NCBI GenBank assembly: GCA_029203165.1
Contig: CP119308.1
Coordinates: 2,542,001-2,606,000, forward strand
DNA: 64,000 nt
Direction of reading: 5' to 3'
Source: Candidatus Microbacterium colombiense
GTDB lineage: Bacteria; Actinomycetota; Actinomycetes; Actinomycetales; Microbacteriaceae
A model generated the notes under the pieces. It was not told the origin of the DNA, did no database searches, and worked only from the letters and a program-made list of their open reading frames with translations. The position numbers and the translations under genes were made by a program. Positions 7,716 to 20,449 of the stretch are shown here, in pieces (within the stretch, counting starts at the first letter, position 1; each line of letters starts with the position of its first letter).

Positions 7716-8930
7716 GTGATCGAAGAGAGTCCGATCCACGGCGCTGGCGCGCCCTCCGAGGGCGGACACACCGTCCCGCTCCGGTTCTCCGAGAACCCGC
7801 CTCTCCCCACTCCTCCGCGCCGCAGGCGGACCGGACTGCTTCTCGGCATCACCGGCGCCGTCCTGCTGATCGCGGCCGCCGGCACCGTCCAGGTGACCGC
7901 CAACGCCGGCTACGACACCGCCGAGCAGGACTTCCGCGCTGCAGCACGGTCGACCGCCGAGACGAGGACCGAGGTCGATGATGCCCGCAACCTGCTCGAA
8001 GGCACCACCGATTCGGCGGCGCTGATCCTCGACGGCGACACCGGAGCCCTGGTCGACCCCGCGGCCAAGGAGGCCGTGGCCGAGGCGGCATCCACCGCCA
8101 CGGAGGCTCTGGCCTCAGCCGATTCGCTGCTCGCCGAGCGCGTGCCCGCCGTCGGCGAGAAGCCGATCTGGTTCTGGGAACTCCTCGGGGCGACCGGATC
8201 GCTGGAGCAGGACCGCCGCGACGTCGATGCGCTCGAGGAACGTCTGGGCGAGGCGACGGGCGAGATCTCCGTCGCCACGGACTCCCTCACCGATGCGGGG
8301 ATCACACTGCTCACGACCACGGCCGACTCGGCCACCGCCTTCGAGGCAGCCCACCTCTCGGCGAAGAACGATGCCGTGATAGCGCTACGCGACTCTGCGG
8401 TCGCAGCGGCCGGGACGACGGCGATCGACGAAGACGCCGTCACGGCCTTCACCGCTCTCCAGACGGCGGCGGCCCAGCTCGTGGCTTCCGAGAAGTCGGA
8501 GTTGGCCGAGAAGTCGGGCCCGCTGCTGAACGCTCGGCTCGAGATCGAGGCATTCGCTCGAAAGCTCGCACCCGGCGTGCTCCTGGACTTCGATTGGGCT
8601 CCGATCGTGAACGGCGTCGGGTACGACGGCAGCATGGGCGGGTACACGACGTGGTGGTGGGACGACCCGGGCCGGGCCACGATCGAGCTGTCGAACTCCG
8701 TGGCGGAGCAGTGGCCGGCGGATCGCAGCAAAGCGCTCGTCGCGCACGAGGTCGGTCATGCGATCAGCGTCAAATGCGCCGACATGTACGACTCGTCCAC
8801 GCAGGACAGCATCGAGAAGTGGGCGACGGCCTGGGCCATCAGCATGGGCTACACGGACGACGCGAACGGCGTGTGGGCGTACGGCTACCCGCCGCAGAAC
8901 TACATCGACGCCGCCGCAGGCTGCCGCTGA
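7716..8930 (+). CDS. Membrane-anchored protein with a zincin-like HEVGH motif
   Basis: This 404-residue protein of unknown role starts at a GTG preceded by GAGGGGGG. A proline-rich cytoplasmic N-terminus and an R-R-R-R stop precede one membrane helix (about 40-58). The external part is therefore predicted outside the cell. Residues about 65-290 are Ala/Glu/Asp-rich helices that look like a stalk or coiled coil. The C-terminal domain has H-E-V-G-H at 344-348, the HExxH signature of zinc metallopeptidases, with Glu367 in a conserved-looking E-K-W-A-T-A-W as a possible third ligand. Peptidase activity is inferred from the motif alone. It is monocistronic between two hairpins. Confidence 0.75.
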   Translation: MIEESPIHGAGAPSEGGHTVPLRFSENPPLPTPPRRRRTGLLLGITGAVLLIAAAGTVQVTANAGYDTAEQDFRAAARSTAETRTEVDDARNLLEGTTDSAALILDGDTGALVDPAAKEAVAEAASTATEALASADSLLAERVPAVGEKPIWFWELLGATGSLEQDRRDVDALEERLGEATGEISVATDSLTDAGITLLTTTADSATAFEAAHLSAKNDAVIALRDSAVAAAGTTAIDEDAVTAFTALQTAAAQLVASEKSELAEKSGPLLNARLEIEAFARKLAPGVLLDFDWAPIVNGVGYDGSMGGYTTWWWDDPGRATIELSNSVAEQWPADRSKALVAHEVGHAISVKCADMYDSSTQDSIEKWATAWAISMGYTDDANGVWAYGYPPQNYIDAAAGCR

Positions 8931-8953
8931 CCTCGCGCATCCGGCGGAAACGA

Positions 8954-8985
8954 CGAAGCCGCCGCGATCGCTCGCGACGGCTTCG
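8954..8985. terminator. Shared terminator between convergent genes
   Basis: A 13-bp stem with one mismatch (8954-8966 with 8973-8985, 6-base loop) lies between the stop of the HEVGH protein on the plus strand and the rbpA stop on the minus strand. It can act in both directions. Confidence 0.7.
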
Positions 8986-9003
8986 ATGTCTGTCAGACGG
9001 AGG

Positions 9004-9357
9004 TCACTGCCCCCGACGCTCACGCAGCTGCGTCAGCGCGTCGTCGAGCAGCTGTACGGCCTCTTCGTCGGTACGACGCTCCTTCACGTAGGCGAGGTGC
9101 GTCTTGTACGGCTCCGGCTTCGCCAGTGCCGGCGGGTTCGCCTTGTCGCGCCCGGCGGGGAGACCCGACTGCGGGTGATCGATCGTCTCGGGGATCTCCT
9201 CCTCGGGGAGACCGGCGGCGAAGTAGCGAACCGTCTCGTTGCCGAGTCCGTCCCAGTACGACACCGCGATGCGGTCGGCGTGGTAGCCGTGGTCCTGCTC
9301 CCCCATGGGGCCGGAACCGACACGGGTTCCGCGAATAGCGTTACCACCGGTAGCCAT
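9004..9357 (-). CDS. rbpA: RNA polymerase-binding protein RbpA
   Basis: RbpA is an actinobacteria-specific activator that binds RNA polymerase and group 1/2 sigma factors and stabilises the open promoter complex. This 117-residue protein matches the family: the early G-x-A-I-R-G-T-R-V-G-S, a central Y-W-D-G-L core, and an acidic C-terminal sigma-interacting helix (R-T-D-E-E-A-V-Q-L-L-D-D-A-L). Its ATG overlaps the secG stop by one base (TGATG). Its presence is one of the clearest signs that the genome is actinobacterial. Confidence 0.95.
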   Translation of the reverse strand: MATGGNAIRGTRVGSGPMGEQDHGYHADRIAVSYWDGLGNETVRYFAAGLPEEEIPETIDHPQSGLPAGRDKANPPALAKPEPYKTHLAYVKERRTDEEAVQLLDDALTQLRERRGQ

Positions 9358-9605
9358 CAGATCACCTCGAACTTCGTGATGAGGCCGAGCGCGACGATCG
9401 CCACGAACCAGGCCAGTGCCAGGACGACGGTGAAGCGGTTGAGGTTCCGCTCCGCGAGGCCGGAGGAACCCACCGCCGAAGTCATGCCTCCGCCGAACAT
9501 GTCGGACAGGCCGCCACCGCGACCCTTGTGCAGGAGGATGAGGAGGGTCAGCAGGACGCTGGTGATACCCAGCACCACCTGCAGGACGAACTCGAGAATT
9601 GCCAC
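9357..9605 (-). CDS. secG: Preprotein translocase subunit SecG
   Basis: SecG is the small SecYEG partner that helps protein export across the membrane. The 82 residues show two membrane helices (about 5-25 and 57-77) joined by the diagnostic loop L-L-H-K-G-R-G-G-G-L-S-D-M-F-G-G-G. The order pgk-tpiA-secG is widely conserved. It sits downstream of tpiA beyond a hairpin and is coupled to rbpA. Confidence 0.95.
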   Translation of the reverse strand: MAILEFVLQVVLGITSVLLTLLILLHKGRGGGLSDMFGGGMTSAVGSSGLAERNLNRFTVVLALAWFVAIVALGLITKFEVI

Positions 9606-9663
9606 GAGAAAGAGCCTTTCGCTGGGGCAGGAGCGCCCCCGTAACGGTCAAGTATACGGTGCA

Positions 9664-9681
9664 GCGGGGCCGAAGCCCCGC
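9664..9681 (-). terminator. Hairpin after tpiA
   Basis: The 7-bp stem GCGGGGC/GCCCCGC closes a loop that reads UUCG on the transcribed strand, a very stable tetraloop. It begins 6 bases past the tpiA stop and precedes secG. Confidence 0.65.
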
Positions 9682-9686
9682 CGCAC

Positions 9687-10469
<783 letters not shown>

Positions 10470-10479
<10 letters not shown>

Positions 10480-11684
10480 CCGAGCACCTCCAGGCCGGGT
10501 AGTTTCTTGCCCTCGAGGAACTCGAGGCTTGCGCCGCCGCCGGTCGAGATATGACCGAACTGGTCGTCGGTGAAGCCGAGCTGACGCACGGCAGCGGCGG
10601 AATCGCCACCGCCGACCACGCTGAGGCCGTCGACCTCGGTGAGCGCCTGCGCGACCGTCTTGGTGCCGGCCGCGAACGCCGGGAACTCGAACACGCCCAT
10701 CGGGCCGTTCCAGAACACCGTCTTGGATCCGCGGATGACCTCGGCGAATCGCGCCGCGGTCTCCGGGCCGATGTCGAGGCCGATGCCCGAGGCGCCGAAC
10801 GGCGTCGACTCGATGGCGTCGGCCGCGGCGACCTCATGGGCCGCATCGGCACCGAACGATGCCGCGACGACGACGTCCGCGGGAAGCACGATCTCCACGC
10901 CGCGCTCGGCCGCTTCCGCGAGGTACCCGCGGACCGTGTCGAGCTGGTCCTCTTCCAGGAGGCTCGACGCCACGGGTGCCCCTGAGCCTTGAGGAAGGTG
11001 AACAGCATGCCGCCGCCGACGAGGATCGTGTCGACTCGCGGGCAGCAGGTGCGAGATGACTCCGAGCTTGTCGCTGACCTTCGACCCGCCGAGCACGACC
11101 GCGTACGGCCGCTCCGGGTTCTCGGTGAGACGGTCGAGCACGTCGAGCTCGGCGGCGATCAGCAGACCGGCGGCCGACGGCAGCAGTTCGGCGAGCTCGT
11201 AGACGCTCGCCTGCTTGCGGTGCACGACACCGAAGCCGTCCGACACGAGCACGTCACCGAGTTCGGCCAGCTCTGCGGCGAATGACGCGCGAGTGGCGTC
11301 GTCCTTCGCGGTCTCACCGGCGTTGAAGCGGAGGTTCTCGATCACGACGACTCCACCGTCTTCGAGCGACGCAACCGCTTCCTGTGCCGACTCGCCGACC
11401 GTGTCGCGCGCGAACGCGACGGGCTTGCCGAGCAGCTCCGACAGTCGCTGAGCGACCGGCTCGAGGCTGTACTGAGGATCGGGCGCGCCGTCCGGGCGTC
11501 CGAGGTGGGAGCACACGACGACGCGGGCACCCGCGTTGATGAGTGCATTGAGGGTCGGCAAGGAGGCCCGAACGCGGCCATCGTCCGTGATGATCCCGTC
11601 CCGCAGGGGGACGTTGAGATCACAACGGACGATGACGCGCTTGCCTTCGAGCGACCCCAGCGTGTCCAGGGTGCGCAGAGTCAT
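10470..11684 (-). CDS. pgk: Phosphoglycerate kinase, with a compensated frameshift pair
   Basis: Pgk makes ATP and 3-phosphoglycerate from 1,3-bisphosphoglycerate. The 404-residue frame is full length, with the substrate-binding V-R-C-D-L-N-V-P-L near residue 19, S-H-L-G-R-P and the C-terminal nucleotide loop V-V-G-G-G-D-S-A-A. Between about 10979 and 11042 the peptide is wrong. The neighbouring frame instead encodes the expected V-D-T-I-L-V-G-G-G-M-L-F-T-F-L-K-A-Q-G. One extra G on the plus strand near 11040 and one missing C in the run at 10979-10982 cancel each other, so the frame survives while about 21 residues are scrambled. It overlaps tpiA by 10 bases. Confidence 0.92.
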
Positions 11685-11694
11685 GTGTCTGAGC

Positions 11695-12706
<1,012 letters not shown>

Positions 12707-12783
12707 TCAGGTCTCCCTGTTTCTCGTGCGCCGCGCGCAGCATTCCTGCGTACACGAAGCGCGGGGGGTTTTTGGCTGAGATG

Positions 12784-12814
12784 GCGTCCCGACGAGCCAG
12801 ACTCGCCGGGACGC
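12784..12814 (-). terminator. Probable terminator after sodA
   Basis: An 8-bp outer stem GCGTCCCG/CGGGACGC (12784-12791 with 12807-12814) encloses a short inner CGAG/CTCG stem. It lies 8 bases past the sodA stop. The interval to the gapA start also holds a T5 run on the plus strand but no gene. Confidence 0.55.
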
Positions 12815-12821
12815 GACCCGA

Positions 12822-13448
12822 TTACGACAGTACCAGCAGGCCGTTCGTCTGCTTGCGGGCAACCTCGAGGCGCTGGGCGACGTTCTCCCAGTTGGCGATG
12901 TTCCAGGCGGCCTTGACGTAGTCGGCCTTGACGTTCAGGTAGTCGAGGTAGAAGGCGTGCTCCCACATGTCGAGCTGGAACAGGGGGATCGTGCCCTGTG
13001 CGGTGTTCGACTGCTGGTCGAACAGCTGCTGGATGATCAGTCGCGAGCCGATCGAGTCCCAGCTGAGGACGGCCCAGCCGGAGCCCTGGATCCCGGTCGC
13101 TGCCGCCGTGAAGTGGGCCTGGAACTTCTCGAACGAGCCGAAGTACTCGTCGATCGCCGACTTGAGCTCGCCCTCGGGCTGGCCGCCGCCGTTCGGGGAG
13201 AGGTTGGTCCAGAAGATCGAGTGGTTGACGTGTCCGCCGAGGTTGAACGCGAGGTCCTTCTCGAGCTTGTTCACGTTCGCCAGGTTGCCGCTGTCGCGAG
13301 CCTCGGCGAGCTGGTCGAGTGCGGTGTTCGCCCCGGCGACGTAGGTCGCGTGGTGCTTGTCATGGTGGAGTTCCATGATCTTGCCGCTGATGTGCGGCTC
13401 GAGAGCTGCGAAGTCGTAGGGAAGGTCAGGGAGCGTGTAGGTCGCCAT
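12822..13448 (-). CDS. sodA: Superoxide dismutase (Mn/Fe type)
   Basis: This 208-residue enzyme converts superoxide to hydrogen peroxide and oxygen. The metal ligands are visible as His28 (L-H-H-D-K-H-H), His76 (G-G-H-V-N-H-S), Asp160 and His164 (D-M-W-E-H-A-F). Gln151 in N-T-A-Q-G-T occupies the position typical of manganese enzymes, so Mn preference is likely but not certain. There is no signal peptide, so it is cytoplasmic. I prefer the ATG at 13448 over an upstream in-frame ATG at 13463 because M-A-T-Y-T-L-P is the family start. The 140 bases upstream contain the promoter region and the whiA terminator. Confidence 0.96.
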   Translation of the reverse strand: MATYTLPDLPYDFAALEPHISGKIMELHHDKHHATYVAGANTALDQLAEARDSGNLANVNKLEKDLAFNLGGHVNHSIFWTNLSPNGGGQPEGELKSAIDEYFGSFEKFQAHFTAAATGIQGSGWAVLSWDSIGSRLIIQQLFDQQSNTAQGTIPLFQLDMWEHAFYLDYLNVKADYVKAAWNIANWENVAQRLEVARKQTNGLLVLS

Positions 13449-13588
13449 GTCGCTTTCATCCAATCCGCGCCGCGCCGCGGCGCTTGCCGATCCTCCGCGC
13501 CACCGATGTGCGGCGCCGAGCGGACGTTACTCATCCTAGTGACGTCAACGCGGAGCGGTACCTGATACTTCCCCCATATGACGCGAAA

Positions 13589-13616
13589 AGAGCCGGCCCC
13601 CTGAGGGACCGGCTCT
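13589..13616 (-). terminator. Terminator after whiA
   Basis: The stem AGAGCCGG/CCGGCTCT (13589-13596 with 13609-13616) extends inward through CCC/GGG around a short CTGA loop. It lies 15 bases past the whiA stop. Confidence 0.75.
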
Positions 13617-13631
13617 GTCATGAGGAAGCGC

Positions 13632-14609
13632 TCAGACGTCGAGTCCGGCGGGCACCGCGGCTTCGGTTCCGGGGATGCCCTCCTGCTGGGCGCGCTTGTC
13701 CGCCATGGCGAGCAGGCGACGGATGCGACCGGCCACGGCGTCCTTCGTCAGGGGCGGGTCGGCGTGGTGGCCGAGTTCGTCGAGGCTGGCATCGCGGTGC
13801 GCCAGGCGCAGTTCCCCTGCCACCTTGAGATGGTCGGGAACCTCGTCGGCAAGGATCTCGAGCGCGCGCTCGACCCGTGCGCAGGCGGCGACCGCAGCCT
13901 GCGCGGAACGGCGCAGGTTCGCGTCGTCGAAGTTGACCAGGCGGTTCACGCCGGCACGAACCTCGCGGCGCTGCCGCAGCTCCTCCCAGGCGAGGGCCGT
14001 CTTCTGGGCACCCATCTCGCTCAGGACGGTACGGATGGCCTCGCCCTCGCGCACCACGACGCGCGGCATGCCCCGCACTTCACGGGCCTTGGCCGCGACG
14101 CCGAGTCGGTGCGCTGCTCCGACCAATGCCATCGCGGCCTCGGATGTCGGGCACACGACCTCGAGCATCGCGGAGCGGCCGGGCTCACTGAGCGTGCCCG
14201 CAGCGAGGAAAGCCCCGCGCCACAGCCCGGCGATCTCCGCACGAGACCCCGTGGTGAGACGGTTCGGAAGACCCCGCACAGGGCGACGACGCTGATCGAG
14301 CAGACCGGTCTGGCGGGCGAGGGTCTCCCCCGCGCCGATCACACGGACCGCCCAGCGCGCACCTTCGTTCGCGGTGCTCGACTGCACCTGTGCGATCTCC
14401 GGTCGCACACCGTAGATCTCTGCGAGATCGCGAGCGACACGGCGGGCCAGCGTCTCGGCATCCACCTCCGCCTCCACGGCCACACGACCTGCGATGGAAT
14501 GCAGACCGCCGGCGAACCGGAGGATCGCGGTCACCTCGGCGACGCGCACCGTGGGGGGTGCGTTGCGGATGCTGACCAGCTCAGCCTTGACGTCGGTGGT
14601 TAGTGCCAC
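13632..14609 (-). CDS. whiA: Sporulation/division regulator WhiA
   Basis: This 325-residue DUF199/WhiA protein has an N-terminal LAGLIDADG homing-endonuclease-like fold and a C-terminal helix-turn-helix (about 225-310, including [20 protein letters not shown]). In Streptomyces it activates ftsZ and other division genes. In non-sporulating actinobacteria it is retained in the uvrC-rapZ-whiA cluster. It starts 68 bases downstream of rapZ. The usual YvcK/CuvA gene between rapZ and whiA is absent here. Confidence 0.95.
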   Translation of the reverse strand: MALTTDVKAELVSIRNAPPTVRVAEVTAILRFAGGLHSIAGRVAVEAEVDAETLARRVARDLAEIYGVRPEIAQVQSSTANEGARWAVRVIGAGETLARQTGLLDQRRRPVRGLPNRLTTGSRAEIAGLWRGAFLAAGTLSEPGRSAMLEVVCPTSEAAMALVGAAHRLGVAAKAREVRGMPRVVVREGEAIRTVLSEMGAQKTALAWEELRQRREVRAGVNRLVNFDDANLRRSAQAAVAACARVERALEILADEVPDHLKVAGELRLAHRDASLDELGHHADPPLTKDAVAGRIRRLLAMADKRAQQEGIPGTEAAVPAGLDV

Positions 14610-14677
14610 GACACTCCTCTACGTTCACGCGCCGGATCGCGACGCAAACGTCCAGCCTACTCGGCCGGGCGCCCTTC

Positions 14678-15550
14678 TCACTCCCGCCCGAGGTCCCGGT
14701 GGCGCACGTTCACGGCGACTCCGGGGATCGCGGCCAGCCTGCGTGCGAGTTCTTCCGACATGGCCACGGAGCGATGTTTCCCCCCCGTACAGCCGATCGC
14801 GACCGTGGAGTGGCTCTTGTTCTCGCGCTGATATCCCTCCAGCACGGGCACCAGTGCCGCGGAGTATGCGTCGAGGAACTCCTTCGCACCCTCGCGGGAC
14901 AGCACGTAGTCACGGACCGACTCATCCTGCCCGGTGAGACCGCGCAACTCCTCGTTCCAGAACGGGTTCGGGAGGAAGCGCATGTCTGCGACGAGGTCGA
15001 CATCGGTGGGGAGGCCGTACTTGAAGCCGAAGCTCAGCAGCGTCACACGGTGACGTGCCGCCCCCTCCTCGGAGAAGAGTTCGGAGACCTGTGTGGCGAG
15101 CTGATGGATGTTGAGCGACGACGTGTCGATGACCAGATCCGCGGCCTCGCGGATGGGGGCGAGTCGATTCCGTTCGATTCGGATGCCATCGAGCAGCGTG
15201 CCATCGCCCTGCAGCGGCTGCGGACGCCGCACGGCTTCGAACCGGCGCACGAGTACGTCGTCGGCGGCATCGAGGAAGAGCACCCGCACGGAACCTCGGG
15301 AGCGCAGCGCCCGAGCGACTCCGGGGAAGTCATCGAAGAGGTTGCGGCCGCGGACGTCCACCACCGCAGCGACTCTCGGAAGCGCGTTGCCGCCCATGTC
15401 GGTGAGGTCGAGCAACGGACGGAGGATCTGCGGGGGGAGGTTGTCCACGACGTACCACCCCAGATCCTCCAACGCGTTCGCCACAGTCGTCCGGCCCGCG
15501 CCGGACATGCCCGTGACAATGAGGAATTCGCCCTTTTCCCCGTCAGACAT
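14678..15550 (-). CDS. rapZ: RNase adapter / nucleotide-binding protein RapZ
   Basis: RapZ (YvcJ family) is a P-loop protein. In E. coli it controls the glucosamine-6-phosphate regulatory RNA through RNase E; its actinobacterial role is not settled. The Walker [10 protein letters not shown] starts at residue 14, and the C-terminal signature [10 protein letters not shown] is present. The length of 290 is normal. It lies between uvrC and whiA, the standard arrangement of this cluster. Confidence 0.94.
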   Translation of the reverse strand: MSDGEKGEFLIVTGMSGAGRTTVANALEDLGWYVVDNLPPQILRPLLDLTDMGGNALPRVAAVVDVRGRNLFDDFPGVARALRSRGSVRVLFLDAADDVLVRRFEAVRRPQPLQGDGTLLDGIRIERNRLAPIREAADLVIDTSSLNIHQLATQVSELFSEEGAARHRVTLLSFGFKYGLPTDVDLVADMRFLPNPFWNEELRGLTGQDESVRDYVLSREGAKEFLDAYSAALVPVLEGYQRENKSHSTVAIGCTGGKHRSVAMSEELARRLAAIPGVAVNVRHRDLGRE

Positions 15551-15584
15551 CTCTCACTACTCCTTCTCCCCCTCGCAGTCCAGA

Positions 15585-17507
15585 CTAGCGAGTGGAGAGA
15601 TGGGTGTGGATATTCTGCGCGAGCACCGGCCCGATCCCCTGCACTTCTTCGATCGCCCCGGGTTCAGCAGCGCGAAGAGCCGTGACGGAGCCGAAATGCT
15701 TGAGCAGAATCTTGATCCGCGCGGCGCCGAGCCCGGGGACCTCGGCGAGCACCGACGTGATGTCGTTCTTCCGCTTTCGTCGTTGATGGGTGATGGCGAA
15801 CCGGTGCGCCTCATCGCGCAGACGCTGCAGGAGATACAGGGCTTCGCTGGTGCGCGGGAGGATGACGGGGAAGTCCTCGCCGGGGAGCCACACCTCCTCG
15901 AGCCGCTTGGCGATACCGCAGATGGCGATCTCGGTGTGATTCGCGTCTCTGAGGGCGCGGGCGGCCGCTTCCACCTGCGGCTTGCCACCGTCGACGAGGA
16001 GTAGCTGAGGCGGATAGGCGAACCGCGGCTTGCGACGCTCCGGCGTCTCGACGAGTTCCTCTGCGAGGGGATCATCGATGGCCACGCCGGAAAGGGCGAT
16101 CGGGTCGGACACGACGACGGGGTCGGGACGGTCGAGGTAAGCGAGGCGACGGCGCAACACCTGATACATCGAGTCGGTGTCGTCGGTCGTCTCAGCGATG
16201 CCGAATGAGCGGTACTGATCCTTGCGCGGCAGTCCGTCCTCGAACACCACCATCGAGGCGACCACGTTCGTCCCACTGAGGTGGGAGATGTCGAAGCACT
16301 CGATGCGCAACGGTGCCTCGGTCATGCCCAGGGCATCCTGGAGATCCGTCAATGCCTGGGTTCGTGCGACGTAGTCGCTCGTTCGGCGGGTCTTGTGTCT
16401 GATCAGGGCCTGCTGCGCATTCAGCGTTGCCGTGCGCATGAGGTCGGCACGCTGGCCGCGCTGGGCCACCGCGAGCTCGACCTTGCGACCGCGGCGCGTA
16501 CGAAGCCACTCCTCCAGCTCAACGGCATCTTCCGGCAGTGTCGGCACGAGGATGCGCCTCGGAACGTCCTGCGCTTCGCCGTAGGCGCGTTGGAGCACCT
16601 GGTCGACGAGCTCCCCGCTCGAGATGTCGATCTCCTTCTCGATCGTCATCGCCCGCACACCCCGCACGCGCCCGCCGCGGATCACGAAGTGCTGCACGGC
16701 CGCCGCGAGTTCGTCCTCCGCGATGCCGAAGAGGTCGGCATCCTCGTCGGACGGGAGCACGAGAGCACTCTTGCCGAGCACGGCCTCGATCGCGGTGAGC
16801 TTGTCGCGGTACTTCGCTGCGGCCTCGTAATCCATCGCCGCCGACGCCGCGAGCATGCGCGTGGTCAGCTCACGGGTGAATCGCTCGTCGCTACCGGCCA
16901 TGAACGCGACGAAGTCGTCGACCATGGCACGGTGCTCTTCGATCGTCACGGTCATCGAGCACGGTCCGCCGCATTTGCCGATCTGCCCGGGGAAGCATGG
17001 CCGCCCCGTCTGCATCGCGCGCTTGTAGCTGGCGTCACTGCAGGTACGGATCGGAAACGCCTTGACCATCAGATCGATCGTCTCGTGCACAGCCCACACC
17101 TTGGGGTACGGACCGAAGTAGCGCGCGCCGGGGATCCTGTGATTTCGGGTCACGATCACGCGAGGAGCTTCGTCACCGAGCGTCACGGCCATGAACGGAT
17201 AGGACTTGTCGTCCTTGTACCGCACATTGAACGGCGGATCGAACTCCTTGATCCACATGTACTCCAGCTGGAGAGAGTCGACGTCTGTGGGAACGACCGT
17301 CCACTCGACAGAGGAGGCCGTGGTGACCATGCGGCGCGTCCGCTCGTGCAGGGTACGCAGAGGAGCGAAGTAGTTCGACAGACGCTGACGAAGGTTCTTG
17401 GCCTTGCCCACATAGAGCACGCGCCCGTCGGCGTCTCGGAAACGGTACACGCCCGGATCCGTCGGGATCTCTCCGGTTCTGGGCTTGTACGGGAGCACGT
17501 CGGCCAT
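15585..17507 (-). CDS. uvrC: Excinuclease ABC subunit C
   Basis: UvrC makes both incisions in nucleotide-excision repair. The 640 residues contain, in order, the GIY-YIG nuclease (D-P-G-V-Y-R-F, then V-L-Y-V-G-K-A-K, about 18-95), a UVR motif that binds UvrB (about 212-247), the RNase H-like nuclease with E-C-F-D-I-S-H, and a C-terminal double helix-hairpin-helix (V-P-G-L-G-A-A-R and V-Q-G-I-G-P-V-L). Its ATG overlaps the uvrA stop by one base (TGATG), so the two repair genes are coupled. Confidence 0.97.
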   Translation of the reverse strand: MADVLPYKPRTGEIPTDPGVYRFRDADGRVLYVGKAKNLRQRLSNYFAPLRTLHERTRRMVTTASSVEWTVVPTDVDSLQLEYMWIKEFDPPFNVRYKDDKSYPFMAVTLGDEAPRVIVTRNHRIPGARYFGPYPKVWAVHETIDLMVKAFPIRTCSDASYKRAMQTGRPCFPGQIGKCGGPCSMTVTIEEHRAMVDDFVAFMAGSDERFTRELTTRMLAASAAMDYEAAAKYRDKLTAIEAVLGKSALVLPSDEDADLFGIAEDELAAAVQHFVIRGGRVRGVRAMTIEKEIDISSGELVDQVLQRAYGEAQDVPRRILVPTLPEDAVELEEWLRTRRGRKVELAVAQRGQRADLMRTATLNAQQALIRHKTRRTSDYVARTQALTDLQDALGMTEAPLRIECFDISHLSGTNVVASMVVFEDGLPRKDQYRSFGIAETTDDTDSMYQVLRRRLAYLDRPDPVVVSDPIALSGVAIDDPLAEELVETPERRKPRFAYPPQLLLVDGGKPQVEAAARALRDANHTEIAICGIAKRLEEVWLPGEDFPVILPRTSEALYLLQRLRDEAHRFAITHQRRKRKNDITSVLAEVPGLGAARIKILLKHFGSVTALRAAEPGAIEEVQGIGPVLAQNIHTHLSTR

Positions 17508-20395
17508 CAGCTGGCCTTCCGCGCTGCGCGCCCTTCCCCGAGGATCTCGGCGAGGAACTGTCCGGTGTGGCTCTCTTCGACGCGAGCGATGTGCTCCGGT
17601 GTGCCGGTGGCGAGGATCTGACCGCCGCCGGATCCACCCTCGGGCCCCAGGTCGATGACCCAGTCGGCCGACTTGATCACGTCGAGGTTGTGCTCGATCA
17701 CGATCACGGTGTTGCCCTTGTCGACGAGGCCGTTGAGCACCTCCAGCAGCTTGCGCACGTCTTCGAAGTGCAGACCGGTGGTCGGCTCGTCGAGCACGTA
17801 GACGCTGCGACCGTTGCTACGGCGCTGGAGCTCTGTCGCGAGCTTGACGCGCTGCGCCTCGCCGCCGGAGAGCGTGGTGGCCGACTGACCGAGGCGCACA
17901 TAACCGAGCCCCACGTCGACGAGCGTCTTCATGTATCGGTGGATGGCCTGAATCGGCTCGAAGAACGACTCTGCTTCCTCGATCGGCATCTCGAGCACCT
18001 CGGCGATGTTCTTGCCCTTGTAGTGCACGGCCAGCGTGTCGCGGTTGTACCTCTTGCCGTGGCAGACCTCGCAGTCGACGTAGACGTCGGGCAGGAAGTT
18101 CATCTCGATCTTGATCGTGCCATCGCCCGAACACGCCTCGCAGCGGCCACCCTTGACGTTGAAGCTGAATCGACCGGGCTGGTACCCGCGCACCTTGGCC
18201 TCGGGCGTCTCGCTGAAGAGCGTGCGGATTCGATCGAACACGCCGGTGTAGGTGGCCGGGTTCGATCGCGGGGTGCGACCGATCGGGGCCTGGTCGACGT
18301 GCACGACCTTGTCGAGGTTGTCGAGTCCGGTCACCCGGGTGTGCTTGCCCGGAACGGTGCGCGCACCGTTCAGTCGGGATGCCAGCACCTGGTACAGGAT
18401 GTCGTTCACGAGGGACGACTTGCCCGAACCGCTCACTCCGGTGACCGCGGTGAGCACACCGAGGGGGAAGTCGGCCGTCACGTTCTGCAGGTTGTTGGCT
18501 CGCGCCCCGACCACGCTCAGCAGACGTTTCTTGTCGATCTTGCGTCGCTTCGCCGGCATCGGGATCTCGCGGCGGCCGGAGAGGTACTCCCCCGTCATCG
18601 AGTCGTTGTTGTCCAGTAGTGCGGAGTAGGGGCCCGAGTGCACGACCGTGCCGCCGTTCACACCTGCGCCCGGTCCGATGTCGACCACCCAGTCAGCTGC
18701 CTCGATCGTCTCTTCGTCGTGCTCGACGACGATGAGCGTGTTGCCGAGGTCACGGAGCTTCAGGAGCGTGTCGATCAGTCGGCGATTGTCGCGCTGGTGC
18801 AGGCCGATCGACGGTTCGTCGAGCACGTAGAGCACGCCGGTGAGCCCGGAGCCGATCTGCGTCGCCAGTCTGATCCGCTGCGCCTCACCTCCCGAGAGCG
18901 ATCCTGCCGAGCGGCTGAGGTTCAGGTAGGAGAGACCGACCTGGAGGAGGAAGTCGAGGCGCAGACGGATCTCCCGCAGCACCTGCGCGGCGATCTTGGC
19001 CTCACGGTCGCTGAGCGTCAGCGTCTCCATGAAGGCACGCGCGTCGGCGAGGCTGAGGTGCGACACCTCGGCGATCGAGTGCCCGTGCACCTGCACGGCC
19101 AGTACCTCGGGCTTGAGCCTGTTCCCGTCGCACACCGGACACGGCACCTCACGCAGGTACTCGCCCCAGCGGTTGCGCTGGTTGTCGGACTCGGCCTGCA
19201 GATACTGCCGTTCGATGTAGGGAACCACTCCCTCGAATCCCGAGGCGTAGCGCATCTCTCGGCCGTAGCGGTTCTTCCACTTGACGGTGACCTTGTAGTT
19301 CTCTCCGCGCAGGATCGCGTCCTGAACATCGGAGTGCAACTCCCGCCACGGGGTGTCGAGCGAGAAGTCCAGGTCGCGCGAAAGCCCCTCGAGCAGTCGC
19401 TCGTAGTACTGGAAGAGCCCCTTGCCCTGGGTCGTCCAGGGGATGATGACGCCATCCCGGATCGAGAGGTCCTCATCGGCGAGCATCAGGTCGACGTCGA
19501 CGGACATGCGCGTGCCCAGGCCGGAGCAGGCCGGGCAGGCACCGAACGGCGCGTTGAACGAGAACGTGCGGGGCTCGATCTCGGTCAGGGTGAGCGCGTG
19601 GCCGTTCGGGCAGGAGAGCTTCTCGGAGAAAGACTGCCAGGCGGCATCGCCCTCCTCCTCGACGAAGTTCACCTGCATGACGCCCCCCGCCAGCCCGAGG
19701 GCGGTCTCGACGGAGTCGGTGACGCGACCGAGGATGTCGTCTGCGGCGACGAGACGATCGACGACCACGGCGATGTCGTGCTTGTAGCTCTTCTTCAGCG
19801 TCGGCGGTTCGGCCAGCTGTACGAGGTCGCCGTCGACGATGGCTCGCGAGTAGCCCTTCGCGCCGAGTTCACGGAAGAGGTCGACGAATTCGCCCTTCTT
19901 CTGCGACACGATCGGAGCGACGATCTGGTACCTGGTGCGCTCGGGCAGCGTCATCAGCTGATCGGCGATCTGCTGCACGGTCTGGCGCTGGATCCGTTCG
20001 CCGCACTCGGGGCAGTGCGGAATGCCGATGCGTGCCCAGAGCAGTCGCATGTAGTCGTAGATCTCGGTGATCGTGCCGACCGTCGACCGCGGGTTGCGGT
20101 TCGTCGACTTCTGATCGATGGACACGGCCGGGCTCAGACCCTCGATGAAGTCGACATCAGGACGATCGACCTGACCGAGGAACTGACGCGCATACGCGCT
20201 CAGCGATTCGACGTAGCGACGCTGCCCTTCCGCGAAGATCGTGTCGAACGCGAGACTGGACTTTCCTGATCCGGACAAGCCGGTGAAGACGACCAACGAG
20301 TCGCGGGGAATGTCGATGTCGACGTTCTTGAGGTTGTGCACGCGGGCGCCGCGAACACTGAGTTTGCCTGGGGTGACTACGGGGACAATGGACAC
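17507..20395 (-). CDS. uvrA: Excinuclease ABC subunit A
   Basis: UvrA is the damage-scanning ATPase that loads UvrB. The 962 residues contain two ABC modules. The first Walker A is G-L-S-G-S-G-K-S at 39-46 and the second is G-V-S-G-S-G-K-S in the C-terminal half. Two signature motifs (S-L-S-G-G-E-A-Q-R and T-L-S-G-G-E-A-Q-R) are present, with zinc-finger Cys pairs (C-P-E-C and C-E-A-C...C-E-V-C). It uses a GTG start. A 543-codon opposite-strand frame inside this gene is a codon-bias shadow. Confidence 0.97.
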   Translation of the reverse strand: MSIVPVVTPGKLSVRGARVHNLKNVDIDIPRDSLVVFTGLSGSGKSSLAFDTIFAEGQRRYVESLSAYARQFLGQVDRPDVDFIEGLSPAVSIDQKSTNRNPRSTVGTITEIYDYMRLLWARIGIPHCPECGERIQRQTVQQIADQLMTLPERTRYQIVAPIVSQKKGEFVDLFRELGAKGYSRAIVDGDLVQLAEPPTLKKSYKHDIAVVVDRLVAADDILGRVTDSVETALGLAGGVMQVNFVEEEGDAAWQSFSEKLSCPNGHALTLTEIEPRTFSFNAPFGACPACSGLGTRMSVDVDLMLADEDLSIRDGVIIPWTTQGKGLFQYYERLLEGLSRDLDFSLDTPWRELHSDVQDAILRGENYKVTVKWKNRYGREMRYASGFEGVVPYIERQYLQAESDNQRNRWGEYLREVPCPVCDGNRLKPEVLAVQVHGHSIAEVSHLSLADARAFMETLTLSDREAKIAAQVLREIRLRLDFLLQVGLSYLNLSRSAGSLSGGEAQRIRLATQIGSGLTGVLYVLDEPSIGLHQRDNRRLIDTLLKLRDLGNTLIVVEHDEETIEAADWVVDIGPGAGVNGGTVVHSGPYSALLDNNDSMTGEYLSGRREIPMPAKRRKIDKKRLLSVVGARANNLQNVTADFPLGVLTAVTGVSGSGKSSLVNDILYQVLASRLNGARTVPGKHTRVTGLDNLDKVVHVDQAPIGRTPRSNPATYTGVFDRIRTLFSETPEAKVRGYQPGRFSFNVKGGRCEACSGDGTIKIEMNFLPDVYVDCEVCHGKRYNRDTLAVHYKGKNIAEVLEMPIEEAESFFEPIQAIHRYMKTLVDVGLGYVRLGQSATTLSGGEAQRVKLATELQRRSNGRSVYVLDEPTTGLHFEDVRKLLEVLNGLVDKGNTVIVIEHNLDVIKSADWVIDLGPEGGSGGGQILATGTPEHIARVEESHTGQFLAEILGEGRAARKAS

Positions 20396-20449
20396 CGGAC
20401 AAGTCTACGAGGGGCCACGGACATCGGCTCCGCCCCACTCACAGAGTGC

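Noticed and set aside
18638..20269. Long plus-strand open frame (about 540 codons) opposite uvrA
   Set aside because: It lies entirely within uvrA and its peptide is Arg/Val/Asp/Leu-rich, as expected from the complement of high-GC codons. It has no recognisable motif.
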